NCBI RefSeq assembly: GCF_000426245.1
Contig: NZ_AUEZ01000012.1
Location: 1 to 64,000, forward strand
Length of the DNA: 64,000 nt
Direction: 5' to 3'
Origin: Bradyrhizobium sp. Ai1a-2
GTDB lineage: Bacteria; Pseudomonadota; Alphaproteobacteria; Rhizobiales; Xanthobacteraceae
Each line of letters opens with the position of its first letter. The stretch's first letter is position 1. A model generated the notes under the pieces. That model was not told the origin of the DNA. It did not search any database and worked only from the letters and a program-made list of their open reading frames with translations. A program made the translations under genes and the position numbers. This document shows, one piece after another, positions 1 through 8,958 of the stretch.

Positions 1-81
1 GGCCCAAAGGTGATGCGCCTAGGCCTCGAAGCCTTCCGCCGCATCAAATACGGCACCACTTTGAGGCTCGAAAATGTGTGA
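1..81 (+). CDS. C-terminal fragment of an unidentified protein
   Basis: The first 26 codons of the window form an open frame ending in TGA. Only the last 26 residues are visible, ending in a basic stretch (FRRIKYGTTLRLENV). I do not recognise the family. It could be the tail of a real gene entering from the left or a chance open frame. The following 520 bp are non-coding and repeat-bearing, which suits a gene end here. Confidence 0.4.
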   Translation, partial: GPKVMRLGLEAFRRIKYGTTLRLENV

Positions 82-308
82 ATCGGATAGCCGGTGACCG
101 GGCTTTCTTGCCACCGTCATCTCAAGCGCGAACTTGTTCGCGCGAAAAACTTAGCGCCAGCGTCGGGGCGCCAGGACCACACGACTTCGCCGTCCGTGAT
201 GCGCGTGCTCGTCAGTCACACGCTTCACGTCCACCGCATCTCACCGCAACGTTCGTGACGATCGCGACCCGCCCCTCATCCGCCGTGAGACGCGCGGATT
301 AATAGTGC

Positions 309-368
309 TGATTTGCCCGTCGGGTTAAGCGGTTTATTTTTCACAAGCCGGCTGGACGGGGCAAATCA
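309..368. repeat. Inverted repeat, TGATTTGCCCGTC family
   Basis: Arms at 309-321 (TGATTTGCCCGTC) and 355-368 (GACGGGGCAAATCA) are inverted copies with one extra G. I recognise this as a short palindromic repeat common in Bradyrhizobium intergenic DNA. Apart from this element and the next repeat, I see nothing else in the gene-free stretch 82-605. Confidence 0.6.
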
Positions 369-404
369 CCTTGGAATCGTTGCCGAATTTTTCTCCGCCG
401 CGCC

Positions 405-531
405 GTCATTCCGGGGCGATGCGAAAGCATCGAGCTATGATGCGCAATTTGCACATCAGAGAGTCCATTTCTCCGCCAGCGCAAGTGGTTGAATGGATTC
501 CGGGCTCGCGCTCCGCGCGCCCCGGAATGAC
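405..531. repeat. Inverted repeat, GTCATTCCGGGGCG family
   Basis: Arms GTCATTCCGGGGCG (405-418) and CGCCCCGGAATGAC (518-531) are perfect inverted copies bracketing about 100 bp. A second member lies at 16522-16603. It sits just upstream of the TSUP permease gene. Confidence 0.75.
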
Positions 532-605
532 AGCGAGTGTTAGGACGCAACCTCCCGAAACTTGCTAGGCTCTTTTCCCCCTAAACGAGTCGCGGACACT
601 ATCTC

Positions 606-1331
606 GTGGGCTACCTGTTCGTCCTCATCGTCGGCCTGATTGCCGGAACCCTTTCGGGCATCGTCGGCACGGGATCGTCGATCATGCTGATGCCGGTGCT
701 GATCTATCAGTTCGGACCGAAGCAAGCGGTGCCGATCATGGCGGTAGCAGCGGTGATGGCAAATCTTTCGCGCATCCTTGCCTGGTGGCGCGACGTCGAT
801 TGGCGGGCCTGCGCCGCCTACTCCGTCACCGGCATCCCGGCCGCGGCGCTCGGCGCCCGCACGCTGCTGGCGCTACCCTCTCGCGCCGTCGATATCGCGA
901 TCGGCCTGTTCCTGATCGCGATGGTGCCGGTGCGGCACTGGCTCGCGCGGCATCAATTGAAAGCACAGTTGTGGCATCTCGCTGTAGGCGGCGCCATCAT
1001 CGGCTATCTCACGGGCATCGTGGTCTCGACCGGGCCTTTGAGCGTGCCGCTGTTCCTGTTCTATGGCCTCACCAAGGGCGCATTCCTCGCCACCGAGGCC
1101 GCAAGCTCGCTCGGCCTTTATGTGAGCAAGTCGGTGACGTTCGAGCGCTTTGGCGCGCTGACGCCTGACGTCGCGCTCAAAGGCCTGATCGCGGGCTCCT
1201 CGCTGATGGCCGGCGCCTTCATCGCCAAGCGCTTCGTGCTGAAGCTTGAACCAGATGTCTTCCGCCTGGTGATGGACGGCATCATGCTCGTGGCCGGCGC
1301 ATCGCTGTTGTGGCCCTCAGCGACGCAATGA
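606..1331 (+). CDS. TSUP family (TauE/SafE, DUF81) membrane permease
   Basis: A 241-residue, very hydrophobic protein with about seven or eight predicted membrane segments. The glycine-rich first repeat (GLIAGTLSGIVGTGSSIMLM, about residues 9-28) and a similar hydrophobic second half (GGAIIGYLTGIVVSTGPLSV) match the duplicated TauE/SafE fold. Family members export or import small sulfur compounds or organic anions; the substrate here cannot be read from sequence. The start is GTG. It stands alone, 110 bp before radA on the same strand, with a palindromic repeat upstream. Confidence 0.85.
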   Translation: MGYLFVLIVGLIAGTLSGIVGTGSSIMLMPVLIYQFGPKQAVPIMAVAAVMANLSRILAWWRDVDWRACAAYSVTGIPAAALGARTLLALPSRAVDIAIGLFLIAMVPVRHWLARHQLKAQLWHLAVGGAIIGYLTGIVVSTGPLSVPLFLFYGLTKGAFLATEAASSLGLYVSKSVTFERFGALTPDVALKGLIAGSSLMAGAFIAKRFVLKLEPDVFRLVMDGIMLVAGASLLWPSATQ

Positions 1332-1441
1332 AGTTGGTTGTATCCTTGGCAAAGCCTTTGACCTGACGCTCCAGGCAAGCTAAGGAACAAACTGAGAACA
1401 ATCGGCGCAACACGCGCCAGTCAACTTAGCGCCGCTTGCAC

Positions 1442-2899
1442 ATGGCCAAGTCCACCCTCTCCTTTGTCTGCCAGAATTGCGGCGCGGCGTATAATCGCTG
1501 GCAGGGGAAGTGCGACGCCTGCGGTGAGTGGAATACGCTCGCGGAGGAGGACACGACCGGCAATGTGCCGGTGTCGATCCGCTCCAAGCGCAAGGGGCGG
1601 ACGTTTGCGCTGGAGTCGCTGTCCGGCAAGAGCCATGACGCTCCCCGCCTCTCCTCCGGGATGGCTGAGCTCGACCGTGTCACCGGGGGCGGTTTCGTGC
1701 GTGGGTCGGTGCTGCTGGTCGGCGGCGATCCCGGCATCGGCAAGTCGACGCTGCTGACGCAGGCGACCAGCATGATGGCGCGCGCGGGGCACCGCGCGGT
1801 CTATATCTCAGGCGAGGAGGCGGTGGCGCAGGTGCGGCTTCGCGCCGAGCGGCTCGGGCTTGCCAATGCGCCGGTGCAACTGGCCTCGGAAACCTCGGTC
1901 GAGGATATCGTCTCGACGCTGTCCGAAGGCACCGTGCCGCGCCTGATCGTGATCGATTCGATCCAGACCATGTGGACCGACACGGTCGAATCCGCGCCCG
2001 GCACGGTGACCCAGGTCCGCGCCTCGGCGCAGGCGCTGATTCGCTTCGCCAAGAAGACCGGCGCGGCCATCATCCTGGTCGGGCATGTCACCAAGGATGG
2101 CCAGATCGCCGGCCCGCGCGTGGTCGAGCACATGGTCGACGCGGTGTTGTCGTTCGAGGGCGAAGGCTCGCAGCAGTTCCGCATCCTGCGCGCGGTCAAG
2201 AACCGCTTCGGCCCGACCGACGAGATCGGGGTGTTCGAGATGACGGGGCTCGGCCTGCGCGAGGTCTCGAACCCCTCCGAATTGTTCCTCTCCGAGCGCG
2301 ACCTCGGCAGCCCCGGCACTGCCGTCTTTGCCGGGATCGAGGGCACCCGCCCGGTGCTGGTGGAACTGCAGGCACTGGTCGCCCCGACCTCGCTCGGCAC
2401 GCCGCGGCGTGCGGTGGTCGGCTGGGATCCAAGTCGCCTGTCGATGGTGCTGGCGGTGCTGGAGGCCCATTGCGGCGTGAAACTCTCCGGCCATGACGTC
2501 TACCTGAACGTCGCCGGCGGCCTGCGCATCCAGGAACCCGCCGCCGACCTTGCCGCGGCCGCAGCGCTGGTGTCCTCGCTCGTCAACGCTCCCCTGCCGA
2601 CGGATGCGGTCTATTTCGGCGAGGTTTCGCTATCCGGCGCGGTCCGCCCGGTGGCGCAGACCTCGGCCAGGCTGAAGGAAGCGGCGAAACTGGGGTTTGG
2701 CCGCGCCGTGCTGCCCGAATCGGCCCGCGGCGACGTCGGCGATGCCGGGCTTGCCCTGAACTCGGTCGGCGGACTGACCACGCTGGTGGCCGAGATCGCT
2801 GCCCGCGGCACGCCCAGGGGCAACCACCAGGCTCAACGGGACGCTGAACCGGTTGAGAAAAATGCCACACCGGCCCGATTCCGTCGCGAGAAGGGCTAA
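1442..2899 (+). CDS. radA: DNA repair protein RadA
   Basis: RadA is a RecA-like ATPase that drives branch migration during recombinational repair. From the ATG at 1442 it is 485 residues. It shows the N-terminal zinc finger (C10, C13, C24, C27), Walker A GGDPGIGKS at about 94-102, the RadA signature KNRFG at 253-257, and a C-terminal Lon-protease-like domain. An in-frame TTG six bases upstream is possible, but starting at MAKSTLSF matches the family. It precedes cvpA and purF, a common alphaproteobacterial order. The extreme tail (GNHQAQRDAEPVEKN) is a polar extension. Confidence 0.97.
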   Translation: MAKSTLSFVCQNCGAAYNRWQGKCDACGEWNTLAEEDTTGNVPVSIRSKRKGRTFALESLSGKSHDAPRLSSGMAELDRVTGGGFVRGSVLLVGGDPGIGKSTLLTQATSMMARAGHRAVYISGEEAVAQVRLRAERLGLANAPVQLASETSVEDIVSTLSEGTVPRLIVIDSIQTMWTDTVESAPGTVTQVRASAQALIRFAKKTGAAIILVGHVTKDGQIAGPRVVEHMVDAVLSFEGEGSQQFRILRAVKNRFGPTDEIGVFEMTGLGLREVSNPSELFLSERDLGSPGTAVFAGIEGTRPVLVELQALVAPTSLGTPRRAVVGWDPSRLSMVLAVLEAHCGVKLSGHDVYLNVAGGLRIQEPAADLAAAAALVSSLVNAPLPTDAVYFGEVSLSGAVRPVAQTSARLKEAAKLGFGRAVLPESARGDVGDAGLALNSVGGLTTLVAEIAARGTPRGNHQAQRDAEPVEKNATPARFRREKG

Positions 2900-3073
2900 A
2901 GCGGGGTGACCTTAACGGGCCTCGCCGCTATACATCCCGCCACGTGGGACAGGCACTTTCCGGCCTTGCCGGAGACGCTATAAGCCCCTCAGCTAGAGCG
3001 GAACCGAAACGCCGATTCGCGACAGCCGACCCCTGCGGCACCCATAAGAAGAACGAGCGGACCTGACCACCCG

Positions 3074-3703
3074 ATGCCGATAACGATCCTCGATCTCGTC
3101 CTGCTCGCGGTGATGCTGATCTCGGGCCTGCTCGCGATGGTGCGCGGCTTCATGCGCGAGATCCTGTCCATCGCGGCGTGGGGCGCGGCGGCGCTGGTCA
3201 CGCTCTATGCTTTCTCGAAGCTTTTGCCGACCGCCAAAACTTACTTCAACAATGACACGGTCGCCGCCGTCGTGGTGGTCGCCGGCACTTTCATCGGTAC
3301 CCTGATCGTGGTGTCCATCATCACGGTGCGGATTTCCGACATGATCCTGGATTCGCGCATCGGCGCGCTCGATCGTACACTCGGCTTCCTGTTCGGGCTG
3401 GCGCGCGGGCTCCTGATCGTGGTCGTCGCCTTCCTGTTCTTCAGCTGGCTGGTTCCTGACAAGCAGCGGCCGGACTGGGTGACGGGCGCAAAATCGCGCG
3501 TGGTGCTGCAAGGAACCGGGGATTGGCTGATGTCGCTCTTGCCTGATGACCCCGAGAACACCATCTTAAAGCGGTTCAAGAAAAACAAGCCGGAAGACGA
3601 TCAGACTGACGCCGAACCCGCAGCACCGGCGTCTGGCGATGGTTATAGTAAACCTGCCCGCGACAGCCTTAAAAAGCTGATCGAGAAACCCGCGGGCCGT
3701 TAA
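3074..3703 (+). CDS. cvpA: CvpA family inner-membrane protein
   Basis: A 209-residue protein with four hydrophobic segments in the first 140 residues and a soluble, acidic then basic C-terminal tail. The opening (ITILDLVLLAVMLISGLLA, then RGFMREILSIAAWGAA) is characteristic of CvpA, known from colicin V export and linked to envelope integrity. It lies 53 bp upstream of purF on the same strand, the classical cvpA-purF association, and is probably cotranscribed with it. Confidence 0.93.
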   Translation: MPITILDLVLLAVMLISGLLAMVRGFMREILSIAAWGAAALVTLYAFSKLLPTAKTYFNNDTVAAVVVVAGTFIGTLIVVSIITVRISDMILDSRIGALDRTLGFLFGLARGLLIVVVAFLFFSWLVPDKQRPDWVTGAKSRVVLQGTGDWLMSLLPDDPENTILKRFKKNKPEDDQTDAEPAAPASGDGYSKPARDSLKKLIEKPAGR

Positions 3704-3756
3704 ACCTTGACTTAGGTCTGTTGGGCTAAACCCATCGTAGGCCACAAAGAAAGGCG

Positions 3757-5277
3757 ATGAACGCGATGCAATCCCCTTCCGATCACGCCGAGCAGCTTGG
3801 CCCCGATTCCGGGCCCATCGAATTGCAGGATGATCTCGAAGGCGACACGCTACGCGAGGAGTGCGGCGTGTTCGGCATTTTCGGCCACCCGGAAGCCGCC
3901 GCCATCACGGCGCTCGGATTGCACGCCCTTCAGCATCGCGGCCAGGAAGCTTGCGGCATCGTCACCTTCGACGGCAGCCGCTTCCACTCCGAGCGCCGGC
4001 TCGGCCTGGTCGGCGACACCTTCTCCCGCCGCGAAGTGATCGAGCGCCTGCCCGGCACAGTCGCGGTCGGCCATGTCCGCTATTCCACCACCGGCGCCAC
4101 CATCCTGCGCAACGTGCAGCCGCTGTTCGCCGAGCTCAATGCCGGCGGCTTTGCGGTCGGCCATAACGGCAACCTCACCAACGGGCTGTCGCTGCGCCGC
4201 GAGCTGGTCAGGAACGGCGCCATGATGCAGTCGACCACCGACACCGAGGTGATCCTGCACCTGGTGGCGCAGTCCAAGCGCAGCCATTTCGTCGACCGCT
4301 TCATCGAGGCGCTGCGGGCGATCGAGGGCGCCTATTCGCTGGTGGCGCTGACCAACAAGAAGCTGGTCGGCGCACGCGACCCGCTCGGCATCCGGCCGCT
4401 GGTGCTCGGCGACCTGGACGGCCGCCCGATCCTGACGTCGGAGACCTGCGCGCTCGACATGATCGGCGCCAAATATGTCCGCGATATCGAGCCGGGCGAG
4501 ATCATCGTGTTCGATGAGGAAGGCGCGCATACGCACAAGCCGTTCCCGCCGAAGCCGCCGCGGCCCTGCATCTTCGAGTACATCTATTTCTCGCGGCCCG
4601 ACTCCATCGTCGGCGGCCGTTCGGTGTATGAGGTCCGCAAGGCGTTCGGTGCGCAGCTCGCGCGCGAGAGCCATCCGGATATCGATGTCGTGGTGCCGGT
4701 GCCGGACTCCGGCGTGCCTGCCGCGGTCGGCTACAGCCAGTATTCCGGCGTGCCGTTCGAGCTTGGCATCATCCGCAACCACTATGTCGGCCGCACCTTC
4801 ATCCAGCCGACCCAGAGCGTGCGCGAGCTCGGCGTGCGCATGAAGCATTCGGCCAACCGCGCCGCGATCGAAGGCAAGCGCATCATCCTGATCGACGACT
4901 CGCTGGTGCGCGGCACCACCTCGAAGAAGATCGTGCGCATGATGCGCGACGCCGGCGCCCGCGAGGTGCATTTCCGCCTCGCCTCTCCGCCGATCCTCTA
5001 TCCCGACTATTACGGCATCGACCTGCCCGACCGCGGCGGCCTCCTGGCCGCGACGCACACGCTGGAGGAGATGCGCGAGATCATCGGCGCGGACTCGCTG
5101 GCGTTCCTGTCGATCGACGGCATGTACCGCGCCATGGGCTATCCCGGCGGCCGCGATCCCGCCAACCCGAAATTCGCCGACCATTGCTTCACCGGCGCCT
5201 ACCCGACGCATCTCACCGACCACAGCGAAACCGAGCCGCAGCCGCGCCAGCTCTCGCTTCTGGCGGAGGCAAGCTAG
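3757..5277 (+). CDS. purF: Amidophosphoribosyltransferase (PurF)
   Basis: Catalyses the first committed step of purine synthesis: PRPP plus glutamine to phosphoribosylamine. The protein has 506 residues. A 35-residue propeptide precedes the catalytic Cys36 (EECGVFGIFG), giving a class II glutaminase after processing. The PRPP-binding loop IDDSLVRGTTS lies at about residue 380. It has the Bacillus-type propeptide, but the Fe-S cysteines appear lost: the usual HPCFYGID position reads YPDYYGID, and only one Cys remains before FTGAYPT. It follows cvpA and precedes a small membrane peptide gene. Confidence 0.97.
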   Translation: MNAMQSPSDHAEQLGPDSGPIELQDDLEGDTLREECGVFGIFGHPEAAAITALGLHALQHRGQEACGIVTFDGSRFHSERRLGLVGDTFSRREVIERLPGTVAVGHVRYSTTGATILRNVQPLFAELNAGGFAVGHNGNLTNGLSLRRELVRNGAMMQSTTDTEVILHLVAQSKRSHFVDRFIEALRAIEGAYSLVALTNKKLVGARDPLGIRPLVLGDLDGRPILTSETCALDMIGAKYVRDIEPGEIIVFDEEGAHTHKPFPPKPPRPCIFEYIYFSRPDSIVGGRSVYEVRKAFGAQLARESHPDIDVVVPVPDSGVPAAVGYSQYSGVPFELGIIRNHYVGRTFIQPTQSVRELGVRMKHSANRAAIEGKRIILIDDSLVRGTTSKKIVRMMRDAGAREVHFRLASPPILYPDYYGIDLPDRGGLLAATHTLEEMREIIGADSLAFLSIDGMYRAMGYPGGRDPANPKFADHCFTGAYPTHLTDHSETEPQPRQLSLLAEAS

Positions 5278-5286
5278 CATTCCACG

Positions 5287-5430
5287 ATGAGCTCCCAATC
5301 GCTGCTCGGAATGCTGATTGGGATCGTGTTTGTTGGCTTCGTCGTATTCGCATTTCGCCAAGGCATGAAGGTTGTGCCTGACGATCGCGAGGACCGCGGG
5401 CCGTCGGTAGGCGGCGGTCCTGACCCTTAG
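5287..5430 (+). CDS. Small single-span membrane protein (47 aa)
   Basis: An ATG nine bases after the purF stop opens a 47-codon frame. Residues 6-23 (LLGMLIGIVFVGFVVFAF) form one clear membrane helix. The tail is polar and rich in Gly, Pro and Asp. The tight spacing to purF and the clean helix argue for a real gene translated with purF. The function is unknown. Confidence 0.6.
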   Translation: MSSQSLLGMLIGIVFVGFVVFAFRQGMKVVPDDREDRGPSVGGGPDP

Positions 5431-5503
5431 GCGATTTGCTTTTGTGTCGACTTGTCCCGGCCATCCACGTCTGTAAAAGCAGTCGCAAACGTGGACAGAC
5501 ATT

Positions 5504-6244
5504 ATGACAAAACCCCTCGCCTCCCGCATCGCCCTCGTCACCGGCGCCTCGCGCGGCATCGGCTATGCCACTGCGCTGGCGCTGGCCAAGGCCGGCGCGC
5601 ACATCGTGGCGGTGGCGCGCACGCAAGGCGGGCTGGAGGAGCTGGACGACGAGATCCGGAAAATCGGCGGCAGCGCCACGCTGGTGCCGCTCAGCCTCAC
5701 CGATTCCGACGGCATCGCCCGGCTTGGCGCGGCGCTGCATGAGCGCCATGGCAGGCTCGACATCCTCGTCGGCAATGCCGGCGTCGCCGGTCCATCTTCG
5801 CCACTCGGCCACATCGATCTGAAATCATGGAGCGACGTGATTGCGGTGAACGTGACCGCGAACTTCCAGCTGATCCGCTGCATGGAGCCGCTCTTGAAAG
5901 TGTCCGACGCGGGACGCGCGGTGTTCATCACCTCAGGCGCGGCCAACAAGGCGCTCGCCTATCTCGGCCCCTATGCGACGTCGAAGGCCGCGCTGGAAAC
6001 GCTGGTGCGCGTCTGGGCCAACGAGACCGCGAGCACCAAGCTGCGCGTCAACCTGTTCAGCCCCGGCCCGATCCGCACCCGCATGCGGGCCGCGATATTT
6101 CCCGGCGAAGATCCGATGGACCTCGACACGCCCGAGCAGGCGGCGGAATTCATCGTGCCGATGTGCGCGCCGGAGTGGCACGAGACCGGCAAGTTCTACG
6201 ACTATCCGACACGCAAGCTGATGAGCTTCCGCCCACCGGCGTAA
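5504..6244 (+). CDS. Short-chain dehydrogenase/reductase
   Basis: A 246-residue Rossmann-fold NAD(P)-dependent oxidoreductase. It carries the nucleotide-binding TGASRGIG (residues 13-20), the NAG motif at 91-93, and the catalytic Ser144, Tyr157 and Lys161 in the order expected for classical SDRs. The late motif FSPGPIRTRM also fits. The substrate is not predictable. It lies 73 bp after the small membrane gene on the same strand, and a palindromic repeat follows its stop and may end transcription. Confidence 0.92.
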   Translation: MTKPLASRIALVTGASRGIGYATALALAKAGAHIVAVARTQGGLEELDDEIRKIGGSATLVPLSLTDSDGIARLGAALHERHGRLDILVGNAGVAGPSSPLGHIDLKSWSDVIAVNVTANFQLIRCMEPLLKVSDAGRAVFITSGAANKALAYLGPYATSKAALETLVRVWANETASTKLRVNLFSPGPIRTRMRAAIFPGEDPMDLDTPEQAAEFIVPMCAPEWHETGKFYDYPTRKLMSFRPPA

Positions 6245-6250
6245 TTTCTC

Positions 6251-6336
6251 CGTCATTGCGAACGAAGCGAAGCAATCCATCTCTCGGCTTGCAGAGGCAT
6301 GGATTGCTTCGTCGCTGTGCTCCTCGCAATGACGGC
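6251..6336. repeat. Palindromic repeat, CGTCATTGCGA family
   Basis: Outer arms CGTCATTGCGA and TCGCAATGACG bracket inner arms AGCGAAGCAATCCAT and ATGGATTGCTTCGTCGC. This is a nested long palindrome between two co-oriented genes. A related, more diverged copy is at 42650-42765. Confidence 0.75.
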
Positions 6337-6419
6337 CGCAACGGTTGACACCCTTCCCGCCCCGCGATTGACTGCCACCCGAGCGGGCAAACCGCCAAGA
6401 AAAATCACGGGAGGCCATC

Positions 6420-7544
6420 ATGACGGCGAAACTCAATCGCGCGCGCACCCTTTTCGGATTCATCTTAAGCTGTATCGCCTGCTTCTGTCTGTCGGCGCCA
6501 TCGCATGCCGGCGACATTCCGACCTTCGCGGTCGATGCGGCCTGGCCAAAGCCGTTGCCGAACAACTGGATCCTCGGACAGGTCGGCGGCATCACCGTCG
6601 ACTGGCAGGGCCATATCTGGGTGATCCATCGCCCGCGCTCGCTGACCGATGATGAGAAAGGCGCAACGCTCAATCCGCCGCGCTCGAAATGCTGCGTCCC
6701 GGCGCCGCCGGTGCTCGAGTTCGGCGCCGACGGCAATCTCCTGCGCGCGTGGGGCGGGCCCGGCGAAGGCTATGAATGGGTCGGCCGCGAGCACGGCATC
6801 GAGGTCGACGAACGCGGCTTCGTCTGGGTCGGCGGCAATGCCGACAATGACAATGCGATCCTGAAATTCACGCTCGACGGCAAGTTCGTCTCGCAGATCG
6901 GCAAGATCGCGCCGAGCAAGGGCTCTAACGACACCACCCAGCTCGGCAAGCCCGCGGAGACCGCGATCGACAAGGCGGCCAACGAGATCTACGTCGCCGA
7001 CGGCTATGGCAACCGCCGCGTGATCGTGTTCGACGCCACCACCGGCGCCTACAAGCGACACTGGGGCGCCTATGGCAACAAGCCTGATGACGACAAGCAG
7101 GCCGCCTACGATCCCAAGGCGCCGGTTGCCCAACAATTCGGCAATCCCGTGCATTGCGTGAAGCTCGCCAATGACGGGCTGGTCTATGTCTGCGACCGCA
7201 TCAACAACCGGATCCAGGTGTTCAAGAAGGATGGGACCTTCGTCAAAGAATGGTTCTTTGAAAAGAACACGCTCGGCAACGGCGCGGTGTGGGATATCGC
7301 GCTCTGGCCCGATCCGAACCAAACCTATCTTCTGAGCGCCGACGGCGAGAACAACGAGATCCGGGTCCTCAGGCGCGATGATGGCACGGTGGTCGGCAGT
7401 TTCGGCCGCAGCGGCCGCAATGCCGGGCAATTCCACTGGGTCCACGCCATGGCCATCGACGCCAAGGGCAGCGTCTATACCGCCGAGGTCGACAACGCCA
7501 AGCGCATCCAGAAATTCAAACTGACCTCCGATGCGCTACGATAA
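6420..7544 (+). CDS. Secreted NHL-repeat six-bladed beta-propeller protein
   Basis: A 374-residue protein with an N-terminal signal peptide (cleavage near residue 30, after SHA). Repeated blades carry NHL-type signatures such as GIEVDERGFVWVGG, EIYVADGYGNRRVIVFD and LVYVCDRINNRIQVFKKDG. The architecture resembles peptidyl-alpha-hydroxyglycine lyase-like and periplasmic propeller proteins. A binding or lyase role is possible but not shown. The next gene, 118 bp downstream, is an ABC solute-binding protein, so the two may act on the same periplasmic ligand; this is only inference. Confidence 0.85.
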   Translation: MTAKLNRARTLFGFILSCIACFCLSAPSHAGDIPTFAVDAAWPKPLPNNWILGQVGGITVDWQGHIWVIHRPRSLTDDEKGATLNPPRSKCCVPAPPVLEFGADGNLLRAWGGPGEGYEWVGREHGIEVDERGFVWVGGNADNDNAILKFTLDGKFVSQIGKIAPSKGSNDTTQLGKPAETAIDKAANEIYVADGYGNRRVIVFDATTGAYKRHWGAYGNKPDDDKQAAYDPKAPVAQQFGNPVHCVKLANDGLVYVCDRINNRIQVFKKDGTFVKEWFFEKNTLGNGAVWDIALWPDPNQTYLLSADGENNEIRVLRRDDGTVVGSFGRSGRNAGQFHWVHAMAIDAKGSVYTAEVDNAKRIQKFKLTSDALR

Positions 7545-7662
7545 GCGCATTGCCGGACGGCGCGAGACAGGATAAGCGGGAACCTGGATCGTCCCATCGA
7601 TCGCGCCGCTGGTGAAAGGCCCCAAAAAAGAGGGCCATGCCGGCATTAACAGGAGGGAACAC

Positions 7663-8901
7663 ATGAAAACGACGCGCGCGCGGCGTTACGCCGCGCTATT
7701 CGCTTGCGCCGGATTAGGTCTTGCGACCCCGGCTTTCGCCCAAGACAAAACTCAGGACAAAACAGTCAAGATCGGCGTCCTGAACGATATGTCGAGCCTT
7801 TACGCCGACATCGGCGGCGCCAATTCGGTCGCCGCGGTCAACATGGCGGTCGAGGATTCCGGCCTGCGTAACAAGGGCTGGAAGATCGACGTGCTGAGCG
7901 GCGATCACCAGAACAAGCCGGACGTCGGCGTCAACATCGCCCGGCAATGGATCGACAACGAGAAGGTCGACGTCATCGTCGACACGCCGAACTCGGGCGT
8001 CGCGCTCGCGGTCAGCAATCTCGTCAAGGAGAAGAACGCGGTGCTGCTCAACTCGGGTGCGGCCACCGCCGATCTCACCGGCAAGGCCTGCACGCCGAAC
8101 ACGATCTCCTTCACCTACGACACCTACATGCTCGCCAACGGCACCGGCAAGGCGCTGACCAAGGCCGGCGGCGATAGCTGGTTCTTCCTGACCGCCGACT
8201 ACGCCTTCGGCCATGCGCTGGAGCGCGACACCACCGCGGTGGTTCTCGCCAATGGCGGCAAGGTGCTGGGCGGCGTCAAGCATCCGCTCAACACGTCCGA
8301 CTTCTCCTCCTTCCTTCTGCAGGCGCAGTCCTCGAAGGCGAAGGTGGTCGGTCTCGCGAACGCCGGTGGCGACACCACCAACTCGATCAAGCAGGCGGCG
8401 GAATTCGGCATCGTCTCCGGCGGCCAGAAGCTCGCGGCACTCCTGCTCTTCATCACCGACGTGCACTCGCTCGGCCTGAAGACGGCGCAGGGACTGACGT
8501 TTACGGAATCCTTCTACTGGGATTTGAACGACAAGACCCGCGAATGGTCGAAGCGTTTCGCCAAGGTGTCGCCGAAGGGCATGATGCCGTCGATGACGGT
8601 CGCCGGCAATTACGCAGCCACCCTGCATTACCTCAAGGCGCTGGAGGCGATGGGCGGCAATGCGCATGACGGCGCCAAGACCGTCGTCAAGATGAAGGAG
8701 CTGCCGACCGACGATCCCCTGTTCGGCAAGGGCCCGCTCCGCATCGATGGCCGTCGCATCATCCCGGCCTATCTGTTCGAGGTGAAGAAGCCGGAGGAGT
8801 CCAAATATCCCTGGGACTATTACAAGCTGATCGCCACCATCCCGCCGGAAGATGCGGCCAAGCCGCTCGAAGCCAGCGAATGCCCGCTGGTGAAGAAGTA
8901 A
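7663..8901 (+). CDS. ABC transporter periplasmic substrate-binding protein (Peripla_BP_6, orphan)
   Basis: A type 1 periplasmic binding protein of the branched-chain amino acid/amide group, 412 residues. The start at 7663 is chosen for the strong AGGAGG eight bases upstream; the signal peptide ends near AFA. It has no permease or ATPase genes beside it. It is strongly similar throughout to the binding protein at 23495-24715; for example both carry HPLNTSDFSSFLLQAQSSKA. It may feed the same transporter, as multi-receptor Liv systems do. A palindromic repeat follows the stop. Confidence 0.92.
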   Translation: MKTTRARRYAALFACAGLGLATPAFAQDKTQDKTVKIGVLNDMSSLYADIGGANSVAAVNMAVEDSGLRNKGWKIDVLSGDHQNKPDVGVNIARQWIDNEKVDVIVDTPNSGVALAVSNLVKEKNAVLLNSGAATADLTGKACTPNTISFTYDTYMLANGTGKALTKAGGDSWFFLTADYAFGHALERDTTAVVLANGGKVLGGVKHPLNTSDFSSFLLQAQSSKAKVVGLANAGGDTTNSIKQAAEFGIVSGGQKLAALLLFITDVHSLGLKTAQGLTFTESFYWDLNDKTREWSKRFAKVSPKGMMPSMTVAGNYAATLHYLKALEAMGGNAHDGAKTVVKMKELPTDDPLFGKGPLRIDGRRIIPAYLFEVKKPEESKYPWDYYKLIATIPPEDAAKPLEASECPLVKK

Positions 8902-8910
8902 TGTTGTGAG

Positions 8911-8950
8911 GCGTAGGGTGGGTTAGCCGCAGGCGTAGCCCGCCCTACGA
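8911..8950. repeat. Small palindrome between convergent genes
   Basis: GTAGGGTGGG at 8913 pairs with CCCGCCCTAC ending at 8948. It lies between the convergent stop codons of the binding-protein gene and der, so it may act as a bidirectional terminator. Related repeats occur at 13141 and 21488. Confidence 0.6.
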
Positions 8951-8958
8951 AGCTTCAC

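Noticed and set aside
3850-5559. 569-codon antisense frame across purF
   Set aside because: It mirrors the codon bias of purF on the opposite strand, has no recognisable domain, and runs through a well-supported gene.
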